Positions 59,279 through 64,000 of a DNA stretch of 64,000 nt are shown piece after piece. Location of the stretch: NCBI RefSeq assembly GCF_001612805.1, contig NZ_BDBD01000018.1:248001-312000 (forward strand), given 5' to 3'. Each line of letters starts with the position of its first letter. The first letter of the stretch is position 1. The notes below the pieces were generated by a model, which saw only the letters and a list, made by a program, of their open reading frames with translations, did not search any database and was not told where the DNA came from. Made by a program: the position numbers and the translations under genes. The DNA is from Nocardia coubleae NBRC 108252 (GTDB lineage: Bacteria > Actinomycetota > Actinomycetes > Mycobacteriales > Mycobacteriaceae).

Positions 59279-60268
59279 TCAGCCTTCGAACTGCGTCGGG
59301 GCCAGTCGCACCTGAGCCAGGACGAACAACGGCGTGCCGTCACCGGGCGCGCCGGGCAGGGGTGACACCTCGACGTCGGCCACCAGCCACCCACCCGACT
59401 CGGTGGCAAGCCGCAGCCCCGGCAGTGTCGCGTTCGTCGCCCCCGCCAGGATCTGCTCGCGCACCTCGAGGATCCTGACCCGGTCCTCGGGGTGCGGGAT
59501 GTCGCGGTCGTCGACCCGGTGCCAGCGCACTCCGGGCAGCGGCTCGGTCACCCACCGCACCGGACGCGCCTGCACGGTGTCGATGATGGCCAGATACAGC
59601 CCGGGCTGGGTGTCGCGCAGCAATTCGAGGGTGGTCGCCTCGAGTGATTTCGGTTGTGGCGCAATGCTGTCGGTGACGTCGATCGACACACCACGCCACT
59701 GGAACCGGTCGTCGGTCTCGTTGCGGGTGGCGATCAGCATCGACCGAGGCCCGATCCCAGAACGTATGGTGGCGATTCCCGACCAGCGACTGCCCGGTTC
59801 CGAACGGTTCAGTGCGGCAACGAGATCGAGCGCGGCGTCGAAGCGTTCCACCAGCTGGTACGGCTCGGCGCCACGGTATTCCCTCGGTTCGGAACCGAAA
59901 TGGGCACCGAGGCCGCCGGGCCTGCTGCTCACCCGGCGGGTGCGCGCATCGATCCGGAACGGCGAGACACCGAGCTCCTCGGTGGGCGCCTGCCTGCCCA
60001 CCCACACTTTCACCGCATGCGGAGCCGAGCCCGGCCACACCACGGGGACCGCGCGAAAACGGTGCTCCGACCACTGTTTCCGCGATTTCGGCAGCACCTT
60101 GTCGACCGGTTCGCCCGAGTCGTAGGCGGCCACGACCAAGGGCCGCAACTGCGCCGAGATCGCCCGCTCGTAGGACGTCCACTCGCGCGGCGTCGTGCCC
60201 GAAGTGAGCATCGACCAGGTATGCGCTTCCCCCAGTGTTTCCACCAACTGCCAGCGGTCGAGAATCAT
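59279..60268 (-). CDS. Rv3651/DUF5593-like protein
   Basis: This 329-residue protein starts DRWQLVETLGEAHTWSMLTS, as in the Rv3651-like N-terminal family. It contains a central HAVKVWVGRQAP segment and a C-terminal PAS-like part (ILEVREQILAGATNATLPGL...GGWLVADVEVSPLPG). Members are thought to be sensory or cofactor-binding, but the function is unknown. No membrane segment or catalytic motif is visible. GGGGGA precedes the ATG at 60268. It is divergent from the FMN reductase gene, 107 bases apart. Confidence 0.7.
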   Translation of the reverse strand: MILDRWQLVETLGEAHTWSMLTSGTTPREWTSYERAISAQLRPLVVAAYDSGEPVDKVLPKSRKQWSEHRFRAVPVVWPGSAPHAVKVWVGRQAPTEELGVSPFRIDARTRRVSSRPGGLGAHFGSEPREYRGAEPYQLVERFDAALDLVAALNRSEPGSRWSGIATIRSGIGPRSMLIATRNETDDRFQWRGVSIDVTDSIAPQPKSLEATTLELLRDTQPGLYLAIIDTVQARPVRWVTEPLPGVRWHRVDDRDIPHPEDRVRILEVREQILAGATNATLPGLRLATESGGWLVADVEVSPLPGAPGDGTPLFVLAQVRLAPTQFEG

Positions 60269-60363
60269 GAGCGTCCCCCTTCGTCACACGTCGCCGGAAC
60301 ATGAACGAACGGTGACCATCGTGCCTGATCCGCCCGCTCGCATCGGCGCCGGGGCAGCATCGA

Positions 60364-60369
60364 TAGGCT
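60364..60369 (+). promoter_or_regulatory. -10 element suggesting a leaderless transcript
   Basis: TAGGCT (60364-60369) lies seven bases before the ATG of the FMN reductase, so the start of transcription would fall on the start codon itself. No matched -35 and no well-spaced ribosome binding site are visible. Leaderless mRNAs are common in this order. Confidence 0.35.
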
Positions 60370-60375
60370 CAGGGT

Positions 60376-60918
60376 ATGGATGAACCACTGCGGTTGGAGG
60401 TCATCGTCGCCAGCACCCGGCCCGGCCGGTTCGCGCCCGTGGTGGCCGACTGGTTCCTCGGGGCGCTGGCCGACCGGCCGGAATTCGAGGTGGGGGTGCT
60501 GGATCTGATCGATCACCCGATGCCGACCGAACTCACCGAAACCCCGCAGGTCGCGGCATTCCGGGAACGGCTCGGCGCCGCCGACGCCTTCGTGGTCGTC
60601 ACCTCCGAGTACAACCACGGCTATCCGGCCTCGCTCAAGGCCGCGCTCGACAGCGCCAAACACGAATGGCGGGCCAAGCCGATCGGTTTCGTGTCCTACG
60701 GCGGGCTGTCGGGTGGCTTGCGCGCGGTCGAGCAGTTGCGGCAGGTCGTCGCCGAACTGCACATGGTCTCGGTGCGCGAATCGGTGAGCTTCGCCCAGGC
60801 CAAACGGCACTTCGACCCCACCGACGGCGCGGCGGTCGACGCCCGCGAGCGGATGCTTCGCCAATTGTCCTGGTGGGGAACGGTGCTGCGGGAAGCGCGG
60901 CCGACCTATCCCGGCTGA
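60376..60918 (+). CDS. NADPH-dependent FMN reductase family protein
   Basis: This 180-residue protein has the flavodoxin-like fold with the phosphate-loop VIVASTRPGR near the start and the SEYNHGYPASLKAALD flavin-binding motif. It belongs to the NADPH:FMN reductase/azoreductase family and probably reduces FMN or quinones. It is convergent with the eccE paralogue and overlaps its 3' end by 13 bases. Confidence 0.85.
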   Translation: MDEPLRLEVIVASTRPGRFAPVVADWFLGALADRPEFEVGVLDLIDHPMPTELTETPQVAAFRERLGAADAFVVVTSEYNHGYPASLKAALDSAKHEWRAKPIGFVSYGGLSGGLRAVEQLRQVVAELHMVSVRESVSFAQAKRHFDPTDGAAVDARERMLRQLSWWGTVLREARPTYPG

Positions 60919-62555
60919 GACGCCATCGCCCGCTGGCCGCGCGGCTGACCGATGTAGGTCGACTCTCGCGGGATGGAGACCAGCGTGAGGTTCACCCTTG
61001 TCGTGCCCGTCCGCAGCACCACCCGGTTGCCGACCGCACCCGGCTGGTAGATCTCGAGATCGGGGCGGGAGGCGGGCCAGCCGTTGGGGTCGGCGGTGAG
61101 GTAGATCGTGGTGACACCGGCGTGCGGGGCAGGCGCGAGCACACCGTCGACGATGGTCGCGGTGAATCCCGCATCGGACTGGTGTGTTTCGACCGCGATC
61201 GTCAACCGCTCTGGGTTGCCGACGGTGGTCACCAGCTGCTCCCAGGCCTGAGCGCGATCGGTGCGGATCAGCACCCGCTCGCCGACGGCGAGCGCACGGA
61301 ACACCAACTGCTGAGCCAGGTACAGCTCACCGGCGACGTAGACGGTGGAGATACCGGCGCCGATGATGCGCGTCGCCACACCGTTGCCCTCCTCGTCGGA
61401 ACCGAGCAGCTGCCCGCACCCGGCCGAGGGCAGGTGCAGCGCGCCGATGACGTCGATCGGGTACTCGGTGGTCGGTACCGTGTCGTCGACGCCGGGCACC
61501 GCGATCGGCAGGTGCGCGAGCAGTGCGTCGCGGTGGCGCCCGTTCATCGAGATCATGCCCTTGGTCTTGGCCTTCTCGGGCAGTTCGCGCGCGGTCAGGC
61601 GCCAGGCCGCGCCCACGCTCACCGATTCGGCGTCACTACCCGGGCGCAGCCGCACGGCGACGGTCGTGCCGCGCGACGGCGCGACCCACAGCTGGGCGAG
61701 CAGGTCCGAGCCGAGCTGCGCGGGGTCGACCGCGCTGCCGATATTGACCGCGTTGCCGATCTCGGCGTACTTCCAGCGCTGGGTGAGCGTGCGCGGATCG
61801 AGCCCGACGGTGATCTGCTGCACGGCTTTCCGGATTTCGGGCGCGGTGAGGATGCGGGCGTTGCAGTCGGCGTCTTCCAGCGTGCGCATGATGCGCTGGG
61901 TGGCGATGGTGACCGCGCGGGAAGCGCCTTCGGTACCGCCGCCGCGTCGTGCCGCGGCCTCGGGACACTGCACCGCGTCGAAGCTGATCGCCAGCCACAC
62001 CGTGCGATGCGCGGTGGCGGGCAGCGGACCGAGCAGCGACTCGTAGATCGCGCCCGCGGGTGTGCCGGAGCGGCTGCGGTGGCCGTGGCTGATGATGTCG
62101 ATGCCGCTGAGCAGGATGTCGTGCTGGGTGAGGCAGGCAGCGAGCTCGGGGAGGGGTAGCAGGTGGGAGGCGTGCACGGCGGTCCGCGCGATCCGGGTGA
62201 GTCCGCCCTTGGGCGGCAGGACCTCGACCACGGTGACCACCCGGCTGCCGTCCCAGTACAGCCCGAGCGAACGGCCGTCGGCGCCACGGAAATCCACGGT
62301 GTCACCGAGGGTGTAATCCCGCTTGCTCGCATAACCGCGGATGGTGGCGAGCCAGTCGAGGACCGTGCGCTTGCCGATCGGGATCAGCGGAACGAGCATC
62401 ACCGCCACCGCCACCCCGAGCGACGGCAACGCGCCGAGGCCGACCACCAGCGCGACGAGCCCCGCGACGAGACCGAGGACCTGCGCGATGAGCAGATGCG
62501 GCAGCGAAATCCGACCGAACAGCGGACGCGGACCCGCACCGGTGAAGTCGGCCAT
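60906..62555 (-). CDS. eccE: EccE of second ESX locus
   Basis: This 549-residue protein has two adjacent membrane segments near residues 18-55 and the EccE body: YWDGSRVVTVVEVLPPKGG, LLPLPELAACLTQHDILLSG, LLGPLPATAHRTVWL, AGCGQLLGSDEEGNGV and a final STYIGQ. It parallels the EccE at 31811 with the same order of motifs but is clearly divergent. The ATG at 62555 has GGGGGAGGAA upstream; the longer frame overlaps the promoter region. It is divergent from the second eccB across 113 bases. Confidence 0.85.
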   Translation of the reverse strand: MADFTGAGPRPLFGRISLPHLLIAQVLGLVAGLVALVVGLGALPSLGVAVAVMLVPLIPIGKRTVLDWLATIRGYASKRDYTLGDTVDFRGADGRSLGLYWDGSRVVTVVEVLPPKGGLTRIARTAVHASHLLPLPELAACLTQHDILLSGIDIISHGHRSRSGTPAGAIYESLLGPLPATAHRTVWLAISFDAVQCPEAAARRGGGTEGASRAVTIATQRIMRTLEDADCNARILTAPEIRKAVQQITVGLDPRTLTQRWKYAEIGNAVNIGSAVDPAQLGSDLLAQLWVAPSRGTTVAVRLRPGSDAESVSVGAAWRLTARELPEKAKTKGMISMNGRHRDALLAHLPIAVPGVDDTVPTTEYPIDVIGALHLPSAGCGQLLGSDEEGNGVATRIIGAGISTVYVAGELYLAQQLVFRALAVGERVLIRTDRAQAWEQLVTTVGNPERLTIAVETHQSDAGFTATIVDGVLAPAPHAGVTTIYLTADPNGWPASRPDLEIYQPGAVGNRVVLRTGTTRVNLTLVSIPRESTYIGQPRGQRAMASQPG

Positions 62556-62668
62556 TCGTTCCTCCCCCAAGTACCCGATTACCGATCGACCGATGGCCGA
62601 ATGCGAACAAGTGCTGCCGGGAACTGTACTGTGTTGCCCGGACAAGAGCACTGTTCGGGGGAGGAACC

Positions 62669-64000
62669 ATGCCTTCAAAACCCACTACGCGCTGGCAGGT
62701 CAGCGGTTACCGCTTCCTGGTGCGGCGGATGGAGCACGCCCTTGTACGGCGCGACGTGCGCATGCTGCACGATCCGATGCGCGCCCAAACCCGTGCCTAC
62801 GTGGTCGGATTGGTTCTCGGCATCGTCGTTCTCGCCGGTTGCGGCGTGCTCGCCCTGCTCAAGCCGCAGGACAAGATCGGTGACAACAAGATCCTGATCG
62901 GTAAGGAATCCGGCGGCGTCTACGTGGTGATCGACAATGTCGTCCACCCCGCACTCAACCTCGCCTCCGCCCGCCTGGCCGCGGGTGAGGCGGCCAAAGC
63001 GGTGATCGTCAAGGAGTCCGAACTCGGCAAGAAGCCGCGCGGTCAGCTCGTCGGCATCCCCGGCGCCCCCTCGTCGATCCAGTACGACAAGGACGGCAAG
63101 GGCAGGCCCTGGTCGGTGTGCGACCGGCTCAAGGCCGACGGCAGTACCGACCTCACCACCTCCGTCCTCGCGGGCGCACCCGAACTCGGCGACAAGGCGT
63201 CGAAGGTCGACACCGGTAAGGCGATGCTCGTCAAGGGCAAGGACGCCACCTACCTGATCTACGACGGCAAGCGGGCCCGCGTGAAAATGGACGACCCGCC
63301 GGTCACCCAGGCGCTCGGCATCAGCGGCGAAACGCCGCGCCCGATCAGCGAGGGACTGCTCAACGCGATTCCCGAGATGCTGCCGATCATCACCCCGGTC
63401 ATCGACAACCCGGGCGGCACCCCGCCCTACAAAGTCGGCGGCCACCGGATCGGTGACGTCGTCCAGGTCTTCAACGAGCCCAACCAGAACTATGTCGTGC
63501 TCCACGAGGGACTGCAGGCGGTCTCGGCGTTGACCGCCCAGATCATCCGCAACTTCTACCCGACGGTCATGCCGGGCACCACGATCCAGGCGACGGACAA
63601 GACCTTCGCCCCGCACGTGCAGACCCTGCGGGTCCAGGATTATCCCGCCGAGCGGCCGACCCTGATCACCGCCAAGGACCAGCCGGTCAGCTGCATCTCC
63701 TGGAAGCCGATCGCCGGTGCCACCGACAACGACGACAGCACCGCTCGCGCCGAACTTTCCTTGATCACGGGTATCGACATGCCGATCCCGAACAAGGCCA
63801 AGCTCGTCGACCTGGCTCAGGCCGACGGTGTCGGCCCGAACGCCGACTCCGTCTACATCCCGCCGGGCGTCGGCGCCTACGTGCAGTCCACCGGCATCGA
63901 GCCCGACAGCCGCCGCAAGGACAGCCTGTTCTACATCGCCGATACCGGCGTGCGCTTCGGCATCAAGAACGCCGAAGCGGTGAAGGCGCTCGGCCTCGAG
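62669..64000 (+). CDS. eccB: EccB of second ESX locus (partial at window end)
   Basis: The ORF starts at ATG 62669 with GGGGGAGGAA upstream and runs without a stop for 444 codons to the window end. MPSKPTTRWQVSGYRFLVRR, DVRMLHDPMRAQTRAY, a membrane segment (GLVLGIVVLAGCGVLALL), LVGIPGAPSSI, PVSCISW and FYIADTGVRFGI mark it as EccB. The complete copy at 33671 ends about 55 codons beyond the equivalent point, so roughly 90 percent is present. It and the divergent eccE open a second ESX locus. Confidence 0.92.
   Translation, partial: MPSKPTTRWQVSGYRFLVRRMEHALVRRDVRMLHDPMRAQTRAYVVGLVLGIVVLAGCGVLALLKPQDKIGDNKILIGKESGGVYVVIDNVVHPALNLASARLAAGEAAKAVIVKESELGKKPRGQLVGIPGAPSSIQYDKDGKGRPWSVCDRLKADGSTDLTTSVLAGAPELGDKASKVDTGKAMLVKGKDATYLIYDGKRARVKMDDPPVTQALGISGETPRPISEGLLNAIPEMLPIITPVIDNPGGTPPYKVGGHRIGDVVQVFNEPNQNYVVLHEGLQAVSALTAQIIRNFYPTVMPGTTIQATDKTFAPHVQTLRVQDYPAERPTLITAKDQPVSCISWKPIAGATDNDDSTARAELSLITGIDMPIPNKAKLVDLAQADGVGPNADSVYIPPGVGAYVQSTGIEPDSRRKDSLFYIADTGVRFGIKNAEAVKALGLE

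Noticed and set aside
1..64000. tRNA, rRNA, insertion sequences or prophage genes
   Set aside because: No transposase, integrase or phage-like protein and no tRNA-like cloverleaf were recognised; this was by reading only, and a tRNA scan would settle it.

Overview
The window is high-GC actinobacterial DNA. A nearly complete type VII (ESX) secretion locus with EccA, EccE, PE, PPE and EspG proteins, a second ESX locus starting at the right edge, an Rv3651-like protein and a CsoR repressor together point to the Mycobacteriales. A Nocardia or close relative is the most likely host; this rests on gene content and protein style, not on a database search.

Region 1 (1-23600) is a toxin island. A small WXG100-like gene (85-405) faces three minus-strand genes (1770 to 436) that look like chaperone or immunity genes. 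A single ORF of 6334 codons (2076-21080) follows. It starts with the WXG100-like/hydrophobic N-terminal region of CpnT-type ESX toxins. It continues with a His/Cys domain, a deaminase-like HAE...CxxC cassette, a PD-(D/E)XK-like nuclease cassette, three homologous modules (the last two near-identical tandem copies about 3.8 kb apart), a proline-rich stalk, an NGQP repeat and an unrecognised C-terminal domain. An overlapping YwqK/MORN-type antitoxin candidate and a YezG-like immunity candidate lie directly downstream. The same promoter-like string (GTTGCG-N13-TGTGRTGTGCTC) precedes the WXG gene, the giant gene and a YbaB-like gene at 23125.

Region 2 (23125-49585) is ESX locus A. Substrates and chaperones come first: EspB-like, EspG, two YbaB-fold small proteins, EspC-like, EspA/EspE-like, PE, PPE, a second EspG and an EsxB/EsxA pair. 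The machinery follows on alternating strands: eccE(-), eccB(+), eccA(-), eccD-mycP-eccC(+). A GNAT/GntR pair, a DUF4254 gene and a long EspI-like MinD/ParA ATPase close the locus. The giant toxin is plausibly a client of this machine.

Region 3 (49915-54627) is housekeeping: infA, rpmJ, rpsM, rpsK, rpsD, rpoA, rplQ and truA, all on the plus strand, with a clear terminator between rplQ and truA.

Region 4 (54832-60918) holds an atypical cytochrome P450 facing an acyl-CoA oxidase-like gene, csoR with its operator, an MTA phosphorylase, an Rv3651-like protein and an FMN reductase. Region 5 (60906-64000) is the start of a second ESX locus with divergent eccE and eccB (eccB runs off the end). Its position downstream of truA matches where ESX-4 sits in mycobacteria, so an ESX-4-type locus is inferred.
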